Source: Clostridium omnivorum (GTDB lineage: Bacteria > Bacillota > Clostridia > Clostridiales > Clostridiaceae). Taken from it: 64,000 nucleotides of DNA. Each line of letters starts with the position of its first letter. The stretch's first letter is position 1. Position numbers and translations under genes: made by a program. The DNA is taken from NCBI RefSeq assembly GCF_026012015.1, contig NZ_BRXR01000001.1:900001-964000 (forward strand), given 5' to 3'. The notes under the pieces were generated by a model. It had not been told where the DNA came from. It searched no databases and worked only from the letters and a program-made list of their open reading frames with translations. Shown here in pieces: positions 27,565 to 37,369 of the stretch.

Positions 27565-28455
27565 CTAATACTGCAGTACTTCACGTTCTGTGACCTTATT
27601 AATAATTCCTGACAGTATAAATGAAAATAAGAAAACAACAACTCCGATAGCCATACCATAACCATAGCTTGCATTATCATAGGCTTGCTTGTACATATAA
27701 CTTAAAAACACCTCTGATGCGCCATCCGGACCTCCAGTTGTCATTACCTTTACAAACAAAAAGCTTAAATTAATAGAACTTATTACGAAGAAGGTTAGAG
27801 ATGTTCTAATAGTGTCCCAAACCAATGGTAGTGTAATATCAAAAAACTGTCTTACTTTTCCTGCTCCATCCAGCTCTGCAGCCTCGTACAAATGAACAGG
27901 GATTGAACTCATACTGGACATATAAATTACCATGTAATAACCTATAGCCTGCCAAACCATTGCCCCGGTAATAGAATAAATTACTATTCTTTGATTTCCG
28001 AGATACTGAACATTTTCCCAGTTCTTTAGATTAAAAATCTTGAATAAACCATTTAAAAGTCCTTGACTTGGATCGTATATTGCTGAAAATATAGCTGATA
28101 TTACTGCAACAGATAAAATGTTGGGAATATAAAATATTACTCTAAAAAAGTTTTCACCCTTGATGTCTTCTCTTACAAGAATTGATGCGAATAATATGGC
28201 AAGGGTCATAGTAATAATTGTGACTATAACAATTATAAAAATTGTATTTTGAAAGGATCTTAAAAATTTTTCATCCTTCATTAATAGTTTAAAATTGTTT
28301 AAACCTACAAAGGTTCTTTTTGAAGATAGTCCTCCCCACTTGTATAATGCCATTTGAAATACGCTTAAAGTTGGGTATAGCATAAAAATGGTGAACAGAG
28401 TAAGTGCTGGGGCTAGGCAAATAACTATAAATCTTTTAAGCCCTTTGTTATTCAA
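27565..28455 (-). CDS. Carbohydrate ABC transporter permease (MalF type)
   Basis: The partner permease (296 residues, six helices) with EAA loop YEAAELDGAGKVRQFFDITLPLV. It begins with TTG at 28455, 6 nt after GGAGGG. Between this gene and the binding-protein gene upstream lies a strong hairpin (28555-28596) which should lower its expression relative to the binding protein. Confidence 0.9.
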   Translation of the reverse strand: MNNKGLKRFIVICLAPALTLFTIFMLYPTLSVFQMALYKWGGLSSKRTFVGLNNFKLLMKDEKFLRSFQNTIFIIVIVTIITMTLAILFASILVREDIKGENFFRVIFYIPNILSVAVISAIFSAIYDPSQGLLNGLFKIFNLKNWENVQYLGNQRIVIYSITGAMVWQAIGYYMVIYMSSMSSIPVHLYEAAELDGAGKVRQFFDITLPLVWDTIRTSLTFFVISSINLSFLFVKVMTTGGPDGASEVFLSYMYKQAYDNASYGYGMAIGVVVFLFSFILSGIINKVTEREVLQY

Positions 28456-28554
28456 ATTTGTCCCTCCCTATAAGCTATATAGTTTCATTTTTAATCTATA
28501 ATTTCACAGTTTATATAATCACTAGTAGTGTTATATTCAACATAATAATTTGTT

Positions 28555-28596
28555 TATAAACATTATGGTGGACACTTTATCCACCATAATGTTTAT
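28555..28596 (-). terminator. Intra-operon hairpin between the binding-protein and permease genes
   Basis: ATAAACATTATGGTGGA, 8-nt loop, TCCACCATAATGTTTAT: a 17-bp perfect stem 16 nt after the binding-protein stop. It lacks a clear T-run on the minus strand, so it is probably an RNA-stabilising or partial-termination element. Confidence 0.6.
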
Positions 28597-28612
28597 ATAT
28601 ATTGTATATTAA

Positions 28613-29977
28613 CTATTTTGCTGCATTTGCTTTTTTTATCTTGGCTGCTGCATCAACAACAGCCTTTTGCCATTGCTCTACTGTCTTATTGCCTGTAACA
28701 ACTGAGTTAACAGTTCCAAAAAGAATTCCGTCAGCACCTGTTAAGTCAACTCCCTCAACTGGAGCAGCTGCTGCAAATCCTCCCATAGCTGGCTTTGCAC
28801 CATTATCATATATTGAGTAAAATAACTTGTTTGGGTCATCAGCTTTCATAATCTTTGAAGCTCCAATTATTGGCTGCACTGCGCCAGACTTTTCATATAT
28901 TATCTTTGTAGCCTCATCAGAATACATATAAGCCATAAACTTTTTAGCTAAATCCACATTCTTTGCACCTTCTGGTATATACATTTGTTCGAAGAAGGTA
29001 TATGAATAAGAGTCTCCATTAGCTGTTACCTTTGGTAGAGCTGTGAAGCCCCATTCAAATCCATTTGCTCTAGGAGCGTTTTTCATTTCTCCTGGCAGCC
29101 ATGTTCCATTAGGTACAAATAGTGCTTTGTTATCAAGTATTAATTGCTGATTCTTTGTAAATCCTTCTTTGTTAGCTTGAGCAACTGTATCAGGGTGAGT
29201 ATATTTAGCAAGCTTTCCAACTAATTCAAAAGCTTTAGTAGCTTCTGGACCTGACCATGCTGTATCATCATATTTCATAGCCGCATTAAATAAACCTGAT
29301 CCTCCAACTTCATTAAGAAGTGCATAGAAGAATGCATCAAAGTATCCAGTTGTTGGATATGTAAACAATGAAATACCATCCCTCTTAGCTGTTTCTCCAA
29401 GTGCTAAGAACTCGTCCCAAGTTTGTGGCAGTTTATACTTCTTGCCATCTCCTATAAGAGCCTTATTATAGAAAAGTCCACAAGGGCCATAGAATAATGG
29501 TGCCAGGTATGTCTTTCCATCTCCATAAGGTTTTGTTATTAGTGTATCTGTGAATCCTGGTATTATTTTATCTTTAACTTTAACATTTTCTCCAGGTACT
29601 TGCATATCAAATACATCGGATATATCCTTTATAGCCTTTTCTTTAACTAGAGTATCTGTTAATTTACCTTCAGCTCCAACTGATAAGTAAATTAAATCTG
29701 GAGCATTCTTAGCTTGAATTTGAGGTCTTAAAACATCTGCAATATTCTTTTCCAAAGTTAATTCAACTTTAACTCCAGGATTAGCAGCTTCAAATTTTGA
29801 AGCAAGCTCCTTCCAATGATCTACTCCGTAACCACCATTTAAACCAGCTATCTTTAATACTTTTCCTTCCGCTGGTTTTGTTGAACTAGTTGTTGTCTTT
29901 GATGTACACCCTGCTAGTGAAACAAGTAAACAAAGTGAAGTTGACAAGGTTACTAATCTCTTCATATTAATTTTCAT
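28613..29977 (-). CDS. Sugar ABC transporter substrate-binding lipoprotein
   Basis: A 454-residue cluster-B solute-binding protein. Lipobox LVSLAGC (Cys at about 24), a Ser/Thr linker and the two-lobed fold (FEAANPGVKVELTLEKNIADV). As first gene of the operon SBP-permease-permease-small protein-GH112, it should bind the disaccharide split by the phosphorylase (galacto-N-biose, lacto-N-biose or a related galactoside). GAAGGGGG precedes the ATG. Confidence 0.9.
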   Translation of the reverse strand: MKINMKRLVTLSTSLCLLVSLAGCTSKTTTSSTKPAEGKVLKIAGLNGGYGVDHWKELASKFEAANPGVKVELTLEKNIADVLRPQIQAKNAPDLIYLSVGAEGKLTDTLVKEKAIKDISDVFDMQVPGENVKVKDKIIPGFTDTLITKPYGDGKTYLAPLFYGPCGLFYNKALIGDGKKYKLPQTWDEFLALGETAKRDGISLFTYPTTGYFDAFFYALLNEVGGSGLFNAAMKYDDTAWSGPEATKAFELVGKLAKYTHPDTVAQANKEGFTKNQQLILDNKALFVPNGTWLPGEMKNAPRANGFEWGFTALPKVTANGDSYSYTFFEQMYIPEGAKNVDLAKKFMAYMYSDEATKIIYEKSGAVQPIIGASKIMKADDPNKLFYSIYDNGAKPAMGGFAAAAPVEGVDLTGADGILFGTVNSVVTGNKTVEQWQKAVVDAAAKIKKANAAK

Positions 29978-30000
29978 TTTTATTCCCCCTTCTATAAACG

Positions 30001-30029
30001 TTGACCATATCTTAAGTATAGAGTATAAT
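30001..30029 (+). promoter_or_regulatory. Sigma-A promoter toward the AraC regulator
   Basis: TTGACC, 17-nt spacer, TATAAT on the plus strand. Transcription would start near 30036, giving a leader of about 165 nt before the AraC ATG. The region is shared with the divergent ABC operon. Confidence 0.55.
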
Positions 30030-30203
30030 GTAAACCTCTTCTATCAGAATATTGCTTGTTTTTTTAGATATATTGATTTGATTTGTATAAAATAAAGCAA
30101 TATAATTAAATTATTGATATACTATTAATGTAATCTAAGTTATAGTGATAATTTCAAACAACATCTCCTAAAATCCACATTATTCCAGCATTAAGGAGGA
30201 ATC

Positions 30204-31067
30204 ATGTCAAACACTTTATTTGAATTCAAAAACAATGAAAAAAATGAAGTAACTAGAATGGATATAAAATTTCTTTATATTTCAAATGCTAAATATGAAG
30301 ACGATTGGCATAGTACTATGCATACCCATTCTTTCACTGAGCTATTTTATGTGGTACATGGAAGCGGCAGTTTTAAAATAGAACAAAGCCAGTTTACCGT
30401 GAGAGAAAATGATTTAGTTATTATAAACCCACATGTAGCCCATACAGAATGCTCAAAAGATTCAAACCCTCTAGAATATATTGTTATTGGTTTAGATGGA
30501 TTATCCCTTATGATTGAAGACTCTGATGAAGATTCTAAAAGCTTAAGGCCATACAGTCTATACAATTATACCAAATATAGACATGAAGTTTTATCCTATA
30601 TGAATAATCTTTTATATGAGGTTGAGCAAAAGGATAAGTATTACGAAGCAATTTGCCAAAGTCTTTTAGAAGCTTTAATTTTTAATGTTAAAAGAAGGAC
30701 AACCTCAAATTTAATACTCTCTCCAACAAAAGAGATTAATAGGGAATGTGCTTCTATAAAAAACTATATAGATGTTCATTATTCCTCTGATTTGAATTTA
30801 GATTACTTAGCTTCAGTTACCCATATGAATAAATATTATTTAATACATGTTTTTAAAAAATTTATGGGAACTTCCCCCATAGACTATCTAATTGAAAAAA
30901 GAATAGCAGTGTCAAAAACCTTATTGGAAACCACTGCATGTTCAATGGAACAAATATCTGATATAGTTGGCTTTTCAAGTCAATCATATTTTAATCAAAC
31001 CTTCAAAAAAAGGGTTGGAATGAGTCCAACTAAGTATAGAAATCAATATAGCTCAAAAAAGAGATAG
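30204..31067 (+). CDS. AraC family transcriptional regulator
   Basis: 287 residues: an N-terminal cupin sugar-binding domain (HTHSFTELFYVVHGSGSF; NPHVAHTE) and a C-terminal pair of helix-turn-helix motifs (about 190-285, ending IVGFSSQSYFNQTFKKRVGMSPTKYR). Divergently oriented from the GH112/ABC operon, which it very likely activates in response to the imported glycan. AAGGAGG precedes the ATG. Confidence 0.92.
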   Translation: MSNTLFEFKNNEKNEVTRMDIKFLYISNAKYEDDWHSTMHTHSFTELFYVVHGSGSFKIEQSQFTVRENDLVIINPHVAHTECSKDSNPLEYIVIGLDGLSLMIEDSDEDSKSLRPYSLYNYTKYRHEVLSYMNNLLYEVEQKDKYYEAICQSLLEALIFNVKRRTTSNLILSPTKEINRECASIKNYIDVHYSSDLNLDYLASVTHMNKYYLIHVFKKFMGTSPIDYLIEKRIAVSKTLLETTACSMEQISDIVGFSSQSYFNQTFKKRVGMSPTKYRNQYSSKKR

Positions 31068-31070
31068 ATT

Positions 31071-31111
31071 AAAAAATATCCCCAGCTTTTAGAAAGCTGG
31101 GGATATTTTTT
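31071..31111. terminator. Bidirectional terminator
   Basis: AAAAAATATCCCCAGCTTT and AAAGCTGGGGATATTTTTT form a long perfect stem with a tiny loop between araC and the convergent transaldolase gene. Confidence 0.85.
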
Positions 31112-31126
31112 AATCTATGCACAAAT

Positions 31127-31774
31127 CTATTTACTTATAGTTTTGTTGTAATCACTTAAGAATTTCTCTATACCTGCATCAGTCAATGGATGCTTAACCA
31201 TTTGAGTTATAACTTTATAAGGTATGGTTGCAATATGTGCTCCTGCCTTTGCACAATCGAGTACATGCATAGGATGTCTTATACTTGCTGCTATAATCTC
31301 AGTTTCTATACCATAATAATCAAAAATTTGAGCTAAGTCTTCAATAACCTGAATACCGCCATTTCCTATATCATCTAGTCTTCCCATAAATGGGCTTACA
31401 AAGCTTGCTCCAGCTTTAGCAGCAAGAAGTCCTTGCTGAGCGGAAAATATAAGTGTTACATTAGTTTTTATTCCTTCTTTATGAAGTATATTTACAGCTT
31501 TTAGTCCTTCTTCACACATTGGTATTTTAATTACAACATTTTTATGTAATTTAGCTAATTCTCTTGCTTCTTTAACCATTTCATCTGCTATAAGACTTAT
31601 AACCTCAGCGCTTATAGGTCCATCTACAATATTGCAAATATCAGTTATAACATCCTTTAAAGCTAAACCCTCTTTTGCTATTAAAGAAGGGTTTGTAGTA
31701 ACTCCATCAATAACCCCTAGGGCCGCAGCTCTTTCAATTTCATCTACATTAGCTGTATCAATAAAAAACTTCAT
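31127..31774 (-). CDS. Transaldolase / fructose-6-phosphate aldolase family protein
   Basis: A 215-residue class I aldolase of the TalC/Fsa subfamily. The Schiff-base lysine is in [13 protein letters not shown] (most relatives have Thr where this has Cys), and [23 protein letters not shown] and [20 protein letters not shown] are all present. Last gene of the sulfoquinovose operon (ROK-isomerase-sulfoquinovosidase-DUF4867-transaldolase). Two readings: a sulfofructose transaldolase (SftT of the sulfo-TAL pathway), or an ordinary transaldolase that recycles the pentose phosphates made by the transketolase pathway. The canonical TalC sequence favours the latter. Confidence 0.85.
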   Translation of the reverse strand: MKFFIDTANVDEIERAAALGVIDGVTTNPSLIAKEGLALKDVITDICNIVDGPISAEVISLIADEMVKEARELAKLHKNVVIKIPMCEEGLKAVNILHKEGIKTNVTLIFSAQQGLLAAKAGASFVSPFMGRLDDIGNGGIQVIEDLAQIFDYYGIETEIIAASIRHPMHVLDCAKAGAHIATIPYKVITQMVKHPLTDAGIEKFLSDYNKTISK

Positions 31775-31806
31775 TTTCCTACCTCCATTTTTTTAATTAT
31801 TTTTAG

Positions 31807-32481
31807 CTAAAATTTTATCTCAATATTTTCACCAGTTATGCCGGCATAAACCCCTTTATCCACTAAAACTTTTCTCTCAGGGTGAGCCAAAAGCCACTTA
31901 TTTTTTGCTGTAAGAAGTCTTTCTTCAAAAGGAAGCTCTCCGTTATGATTATTATCTAAAGGAAGGTTTGTCCCTCTAGGCAGCACTACTACACATTTGA
32001 AGCCTTCAGGCTGAACCTTACAGGGTGCAAAATGAAGGGTTGTGCCGTACAATTCTACCACTGTTTCTCTGCCTAGATAAAAAGCTTCTATTTTATCTGA
32101 ATCATAGGTATTATTATTAATGTCCTCAACTTTTCCAAGCAATAGCACCAAATCAGTAACTGCTGCATCTATTTCACTGCCCTTATGGTACTCAAGTCCA
32201 TTGAGCTTTGAATTAACTCCATTGCAGTATCCAATCTGTATAGGCATTTCACCATAAAAATTTTTTTCTATATCCTTAGCTGATTCCATTGACTCCATTG
32301 CTTCCACAGATGCTACATAAATATTTCCTTCACTTGGTATATACGTGTTTTTTTCCATATAGTCAAATAAATTATTAAAATCCAGCTCTTTTATTACTCT
32401 TCCATACTTTTTAAAATTATCACTGTTTATATCATATAACTTTATATTTGGATTTTTCACCTTTAGCTTTTCATAGCTCAT
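31807..32481 (-). CDS. DUF4867 protein of sulfoquinovose clusters (SftX-like)
   Basis: A 224-residue cytosolic protein of the DUF4867 family, which is a frequent neighbour of sulfoquinovosidase genes in Firmicutes (called SftX in sulfo-TAL clusters). The sequence suggests a cupin-like sugar-handling fold (EFSFEERL-type C-terminal end and TLHFAPCKVQPEGFKCVVVLP), but no catalytic activity is established to my knowledge; a role as mutarotase or isomerase accessory is speculation. ATGA overlap of 4 nt with the sulfoquinovosidase gene shows tight coupling. Confidence 0.78.
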   Translation of the reverse strand: MSYEKLKVKNPNIKLYDINSDNFKKYGRVIKELDFNNLFDYMEKNTYIPSEGNIYVASVEAMESMESAKDIEKNFYGEMPIQIGYCNGVNSKLNGLEYHKGSEIDAAVTDLVLLLGKVEDINNNTYDSDKIEAFYLGRETVVELYGTTLHFAPCKVQPEGFKCVVVLPRGTNLPLDNNHNGELPFEERLLTAKNKWLLAHPERKVLVDKGVYAGITGENIEIKF

Positions 32482-34478
32482 ATTTTACCCACCTCACTAA
32501 AGAGCTTGGAATATTCACTTTGCTTTCGGTAGAATATTGGAGGATATCCTTCCTTTGCTTCTACCTCTATTTCACCACCAGTAAATTCTTCTCCAGTCCA
32601 AATATGCACCCAATTATCTTTAGGAAGATATACGTTCCATTTTTCCACACCTTCTTTATATACAGGAGCTGCTAGTATATCTCTTCCGTAAAGATATTCA
32701 TATTGAAGGTTGTAGCAGGTTTCATCCTCTTCATAGTGCAAGAATACTGGTCTCATTACAGGTATTCCTTTATCGGAATTTTCCTTAACTAATGCTTTAG
32801 TATATGGTGAAAGTTTATTAAATACCTTTCCCATTCTAGCTAAATGCATTAATGTATCCACATCGCTATCAAACTGCCAATTATCATCAGGTCTGTTTCC
32901 TTCATGGGTTCTCATCATTGGAGTGAACGCGGAAAAATCTATCCATCTCTTCATAAGTTCCTTTGTTCTCTTCATATGATAAAGGGTAGTATATCCTCCA
33001 ATATCACTGTGATGAAGTCCCACACCGCACATTCCTAGTGAAAGTGCTGCAGGAATTACTGAAGCAAGTCCATCATCAAGACTCCAATTAACATTTTGAT
33101 CTCCCGCCCACATCATAGTTGAGTATTTTTGACTTCCTGTAAAGCCTGCTCTCATAAAGAAGAATACTTCTCCTAGCTTACCTCTCTCTTCTACTGCTTC
33201 ATAGTTTAACCTTGCCCAAAGTGCAGGCCATTTATTATGTAGCAGCTCCGCACTTTCTCCGCTGTAAAGTACTGCATCAGTAGGTAAATATTCTCCAAAG
33301 TCAGCCATCCAGCCAGCGAGTCCAAAGTCAATTAAATTAACCTTAATAACATTTTTATACCATTCAAAAGCCTTCGGATTGGTTAAATCAACAACTCCGG
33401 CATAAAAGCATCCCATATCAATAAGGTAATCTTCACCTATATGATTTTTAACTATATATCCCTTACCGCTAGCTTCCTTAAATAAATTGCCTTCTATAGC
33501 TAGATAAGGATTTGCATATCCTAAAAACTTTATTCCTTCTGCTGATAATTTTTTAATTTCAGTGTCAAGCCCTGGATACATTTCTTCATTCCACTGCCAA
33601 TTCCACATAAGTCTTTTTCCAAAAGGAGTTATTCTCTTTCCTTCCCAATCCTGAGCCCAAATTCCCGCAACTGGCATTCCAAGCTCCTTTGCCTTTTTAA
33701 CCTTATCAAGACATGTCTCAGTTCCTCCTTGGATTCCAAGTATAACACCATCATAAATCCATTCTGGGAGCTCTGCCTGTCTGCCTAAAAGAGCTGTTAT
33801 GTCTTCTAAAAGTTCAAGAAAACTATCCTTCCTGCTGATAATAAATTTATCTGGAACATGCCAAAATTCAAGCTCATGGTAATTATTTTCCTTAAAATTA
33901 AAGTTCATATAGGAGCTTTCATCTGTATGAAAGAAGTATTTTCTTGAAGACACAAAAGTGGGCTCAGGGAAAAAGGTTGAATAATAATCTCCACCTGCTT
34001 TATCCTCCACATCGGCTAGAAAGGTTTCATAGGTCTGCTTGTTTCTTCCTACACCTTGCTCTGAAACCCAAAGCGGAAAATTCTTACCTCTCAAGTTGAA
34101 ATAGCTAAATTGTTCTCCAAGTCCGTAAACCTTTTCTTCTTTCTCGGCATAAAGTCTTATCCAAACTCTATTGATTGCTTCATCATTTGTATTTAGCTTA
34201 CAAATAAGCCTTCCAGCTTCCTCGTAAAAGTCTAACTGAAGCATCTTATAACCTTCAGTATACATTGTAAGCTTTACATTATCATCATTTTCTAACTTAT
34301 AGTTAATAAGAGGAATCCTTTCAAAAATATTTTCTTCTATTTTAAAGTTTCCTCTATACATGTCGTAGGTGGCATGTCCCTTTCCTACAAAAATAAAGGG
34401 ATTTTCTTCAGTATGTTCAATAACAACTTCATTTTTATAATTTAAAGTAAATCCATTAGAATGCTCTATAAGTTTCAT
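32478..34478 (-). CDS. yihQ: Sulfoquinovosidase (GH31)
   Basis: Releases sulfoquinovose from sulfoquinovosyl glycerol and sulfolipids with retention. The 666-residue protein is very similar to E. coli YihQ throughout. Catalytic nucleophile Asp393 in GGWMADFGEYLPTD and acid/base Asp460 in MMWAGDQNVNW are present. The sulfonate-recognition pair Arg289 and Trp292 in GKRLMWNW corresponds to Arg301/Trp304 of YihQ, and the SEQGVGRNKQTY signature is intact, which separates it from ordinary alpha-glucosidases. GTG at 34490 overlaps the AAGGTGG site, so ATG at 34478 is the start. No signal peptide: it acts inside the cell. Confidence 0.95.
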   Translation of the reverse strand: MKLIEHSNGFTLNYKNEVVIEHTEENPFIFVGKGHATYDMYRGNFKIEENIFERIPLINYKLENDDNVKLTMYTEGYKMLQLDFYEEAGRLICKLNTNDEAINRVWIRLYAEKEEKVYGLGEQFSYFNLRGKNFPLWVSEQGVGRNKQTYETFLADVEDKAGGDYYSTFFPEPTFVSSRKYFFHTDESSYMNFNFKENNYHELEFWHVPDKFIISRKDSFLELLEDITALLGRQAELPEWIYDGVILGIQGGTETCLDKVKKAKELGMPVAGIWAQDWEGKRITPFGKRLMWNWQWNEEMYPGLDTEIKKLSAEGIKFLGYANPYLAIEGNLFKEASGKGYIVKNHIGEDYLIDMGCFYAGVVDLTNPKAFEWYKNVIKVNLIDFGLAGWMADFGEYLPTDAVLYSGESAELLHNKWPALWARLNYEAVEERGKLGEVFFFMRAGFTGSQKYSTMMWAGDQNVNWSLDDGLASVIPAALSLGMCGVGLHHSDIGGYTTLYHMKRTKELMKRWIDFSAFTPMMRTHEGNRPDDNWQFDSDVDTLMHLARMGKVFNKLSPYTKALVKENSDKGIPVMRPVFLHYEEDETCYNLQYEYLYGRDILAAPVYKEGVEKWNVYLPKDNWVHIWTGEEFTGGEIEVEAKEGYPPIFYRKQSEYSKLFSEVGKI

Positions 34479-34491
34479 TAATGTTCCCACC

Positions 34492-35808
34492 TTATCTTAT
34501 AATTTCCCATCCTTTAATACTTGCAAAGATTTCAAAAGGTCTAATATAATCTCCATATACCATGGAAACATGGTGAGCTACTCCAGTATAGATAACCTTA
34601 TTAACTACATCTGTAACTGAATTTTCAAATATAACTTTTGCATAAGTTCCTGCCAATTGTTTTTCCATTGGAACTGCTTTACCCTTTTGCATAAATAATC
34701 TAATTTTACCTTGTGCAGAATCTATTCTTGAGAAGGTTACTTCTCCTTCCTTCATTACAAAGCCTGCTGTAACTCCTCTTCCGCCTGCAAAGTATGTATC
34801 AAGACTTCTTACACATTTTCCGTCCCATAAGTTGCAAGGTGCCACACCACAATGCCACATCAAAGCAAAGTTTCCAGCAAAATCTACTTGAGATAAATCT
34901 GCTAAGAATGGAGTTTCTCCACCTATTGCTCTTTGAGCTATCATTGAAAGTGTACCTTCTATATCCCCTTCACAGCCTAATATGTAATCTTCTGATTGCA
35001 GTAAAGACATAGCAGCACAAGGTGAAACTCCAAAGGTAGCTGCAAATTCTGGCCAGCATCTTATAGCAAGTCCAGTTAATCCCTTAGTATCTACAAACTT
35101 TTTAAGCTTTGCTGCAAGTTCTGCCACTTTATTTAATTGGTATTCATTGATATCAGAGGAATCAAAATTATTTTTTAGTTTAGTTAACTTATCATTGATT
35201 TCTTCCTCTGACACCTTTGTATCAAAAATTTCGCTAAGTTCAAAGTGATCTAATATTAAGCCCATCTCATTAAAGCTATTTAGCTCATCAATACCTAAAT
35301 TGAAAAATCCATGTGCTCTAAAGCCTGCAATGCCTATATAAGCATTTTTCAAGGCTGCATCTATTCTAATTGCATTAATCCAATTTTCATCTATAGTATC
35401 TCCAACTGATGCATAATACTGTCTGTTTCCACTCTTATATAGATTTGAAGCATTTAGATTAACTCCACAAACTGAATTTAATCTTATTTTGCCACCATTA
35501 TAAGGAAGCTCATTTAATCCCCATAGATATATTGGCTTTTTGATTTCTTTATTAAGTTCTAGTACAAGGTGTCCTAAATGGAAAGTTCCGCTAATTACAA
35601 CTAGCCCGTCTACATTTTTAGAAGCAAGATAATCTGCCGCCTTTCTTGCATCTTCTACAGAAATAACTAAGTCGTCAATAAAGCTATAAGTAACCTGCTC
35701 AATATTCTTTAAATCCTCTTTAATTTTCCCATAAATCTCTGCAGCTGCAGCAAAGTCATAGGTGTCCCTAGCTAAACAAACTACACCTATTTTTACATGT
35801 TGTTTCAT
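34492..35808 (-). CDS. Sulfoquinovose isomerase-like (fucose isomerase family)
   Basis: A 438-residue protein of the L-fucose/arabinose isomerase fold family, like the SQ isomerases called SqvD or SftI in Firmicutes, which convert sulfoquinovose to 6-deoxy-6-sulfofructose. Alternating Rossmann-like N-terminal segments (VKIGVVCLARDTYDFAAAAEIY; VDGLVVISGTFHLGHLVLEL) and the C-terminal metal-site part (WPEFAATFGVSPCAAMSLL; GCEGDIEGTLSM) are visible. It lies 1-2 nt before the sulfoquinovosidase gene region in the same operon, so substrate flow is direct. Assignment rests on context and family. Confidence 0.82.
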   Translation of the reverse strand: MKQHVKIGVVCLARDTYDFAAAAEIYGKIKEDLKNIEQVTYSFIDDLVISVEDARKAADYLASKNVDGLVVISGTFHLGHLVLELNKEIKKPIYLWGLNELPYNGGKIRLNSVCGVNLNASNLYKSGNRQYYASVGDTIDENWINAIRIDAALKNAYIGIAGFRAHGFFNLGIDELNSFNEMGLILDHFELSEIFDTKVSEEEINDKLTKLKNNFDSSDINEYQLNKVAELAAKLKKFVDTKGLTGLAIRCWPEFAATFGVSPCAAMSLLQSEDYILGCEGDIEGTLSMIAQRAIGGETPFLADLSQVDFAGNFALMWHCGVAPCNLWDGKCVRSLDTYFAGGRGVTAGFVMKEGEVTFSRIDSAQGKIRLFMQKGKAVPMEKQLAGTYAKVIFENSVTDVVNKVIYTGVAHHVSMVYGDYIRPFEIFASIKGWEIIR

Positions 35809-35823
35809 TAGTAATTCCCCCTT

Positions 35824-37050
35824 CTAAATTATTGCACCTGTTTTATAAAAAAACTCTCGCAGAGCAAGAGCTACTGCACCAATAAAATTACTTTTATTAT
35901 TTAGTACACTTAAATCTATTATCTTATCCCATTCTATATCTACAAATAAATTATTAAGATGTTCCTTTAGCTTGTTTACTATAAAGTCATATTTGAATAC
36001 TTCGCCATAAAGAACAACTCTGTGAGGATCATAAAGGCTTACTGAGTTTCCAATAACTACAGCTGTAAAGTACAGAGCCTTATCAAAAAGTTCTCCCTCT
36101 GTTTTTCCTCCCATTTCAGCTGCCTTTGCAATAAGTCTGAGGCTTAGATTATCAATATCCCCTGAAGCTAATTCATATAATATTGGAGTAGCTTCCTTGC
36201 TAAAGGAAGGAGATATTTCTTCTATAAGTGCCTTTTGAGAAACTAAGGTTTCAAGGCACCCATGCCTGCCGCAGCTGCACTTTTTACCATTATAATCTAC
36301 AATTGAGTGACCTATTTCACCTGGAGAGTTATAGCTGCCATTGTATAATTCATTGTTTATTATTAAAGCTGCTCCTATACCTGGACCATATTTAATAAAC
36401 ATCATATTATCTACATTTGCCTTAGAATTGTAATCGAGTTCTCCTAGGGCTAGTGTTCTAACATTGTTGCCTACAACTACAGGAATACCCAAATGCTTTT
36501 CTAATATCTTCTTTATAGGAACACTTTTTTTCCAAAGTCCAAAGGCTTGCTTGCTTATTCCCTGCTCATCTTCTACATGACCAACAATTCCAACCCCTAC
36601 ACCTAAGATATCTTCTTTGAGAATATTTTCTTTCCAAAGCATATTCATACAGTAAGAGGCTACATTTTCTAAAAACTCTTCAGGTATTTTAACTTCACCA
36701 ATTGGAAATCTCTTAAATACCTTTGTTTCACATTTAATATTAGAAACCCCAATATTTATATAATCTGACTCAATATTTATGCCTATCACATATTTAAAGT
36801 CATAGTTAATGTCAATTAGTACTTTTTTTCTGCCGCTTCTTTTATCCTCTTCTTCAAGCTGACCAACTTCTTGAATTACACCTTCTTTAACTAAATCATT
36901 AACGATTATGGTTATTGCTGCAGGAGTTAAGTTAAGCTTCTTAGCAATATCAGCTCTAGAAATTGCCCCATAGTTCTTTAAAATATTTAAAATTGATTGA
37001 CGATTTTGCAACTTAACAGTTGCCATATTTTTTCCTGTTGTAGTATCCAT
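35824..37050 (-). CDS. ROK family transcriptional regulator of the sulfoquinovose cluster
   Basis: 408 residues: an N-terminal winged helix (about 10-70, SRADIAKKLNLTPAAITIIVNDLV) and a C-terminal ROK sugar-binding domain with the structural zinc motif CSCGRHGCLE. Likely a repressor (NagC/XylR type) lifted by an SQ pathway sugar. The ATG at 37050 follows TAGGTGG; a GTG at 37059 lies inside that site. First gene of the minus-strand SQ operon, divergent from the RpiB-like gene; AT-rich candidate operators lie between them. Confidence 0.88.
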   Translation of the reverse strand: MDTTTGKNMATVKLQNRQSILNILKNYGAISRADIAKKLNLTPAAITIIVNDLVKEGVIQEVGQLEEEDKRSGRKKVLIDINYDFKYVIGINIESDYINIGVSNIKCETKVFKRFPIGEVKIPEEFLENVASYCMNMLWKENILKEDILGVGVGIVGHVEDEQGISKQAFGLWKKSVPIKKILEKHLGIPVVVGNNVRTLALGELDYNSKANVDNMMFIKYGPGIGAALIINNELYNGSYNSPGEIGHSIVDYNGKKCSCGRHGCLETLVSQKALIEEISPSFSKEATPILYELASGDIDNLSLRLIAKAAEMGGKTEGELFDKALYFTAVVIGNSVSLYDPHRVVLYGEVFKYDFIVNKLKEHLNNLFVDIEWDKIIDLSVLNNKSNFIGAVALALREFFYKTGAII

Positions 37051-37369
37051 AAAAACCACCTATTCATAATAATTAGTTTATTAAATAACTCTATACCCTT
37101 TATTATAAACCTTTAGTTAAAATTTGTAACTTTTTTCATAAAATTCTTCTTTATCTAGTGATAAATATATAGTAAATAAGATATATTTAATTTGTTTAAT
37201 TAATATTTCATAAATTAATTATAACATTTAATTAATGTAATTAATAGTGTTTTCAATATTTTTTTAATTTTTTATTTTTATTAGAAGGAGTTTTTAAATA
37301 AATGTCCAATATATTAGTTAATGCATTTAATTAATATACTATATAAATTATTTAATGGAGGTATTAACT
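37051..37369. promoter_or_regulatory. Divergent control region with TTTAATTAATRT motifs
   Basis: A 319-bp AT-rich region between the ROK regulator and the RpiB-like gene. TTAATTAA occurs at 37196-37203, 37228-37235 and 37327-37334, each as TTTAATTAAT(A/G)T. The 16-mer TTTGTTTAATTAATAT at 37191 recurs exactly on the minus strand at 45205-45220, upstream of the SQ importer, and TTTAATTAATATA at 37326 recurs just before sqwG (41578-41590). Candidate operators of the ROK protein; AT-richness makes chance matches possible. Confidence 0.45.

Noticed and set aside
31127-31774. Calling the transaldolase SftT outright
   Set aside because: The sequence is close to ordinary TalC and the cluster has a complete transketolase route, so the sulfo-specific role cannot be claimed.
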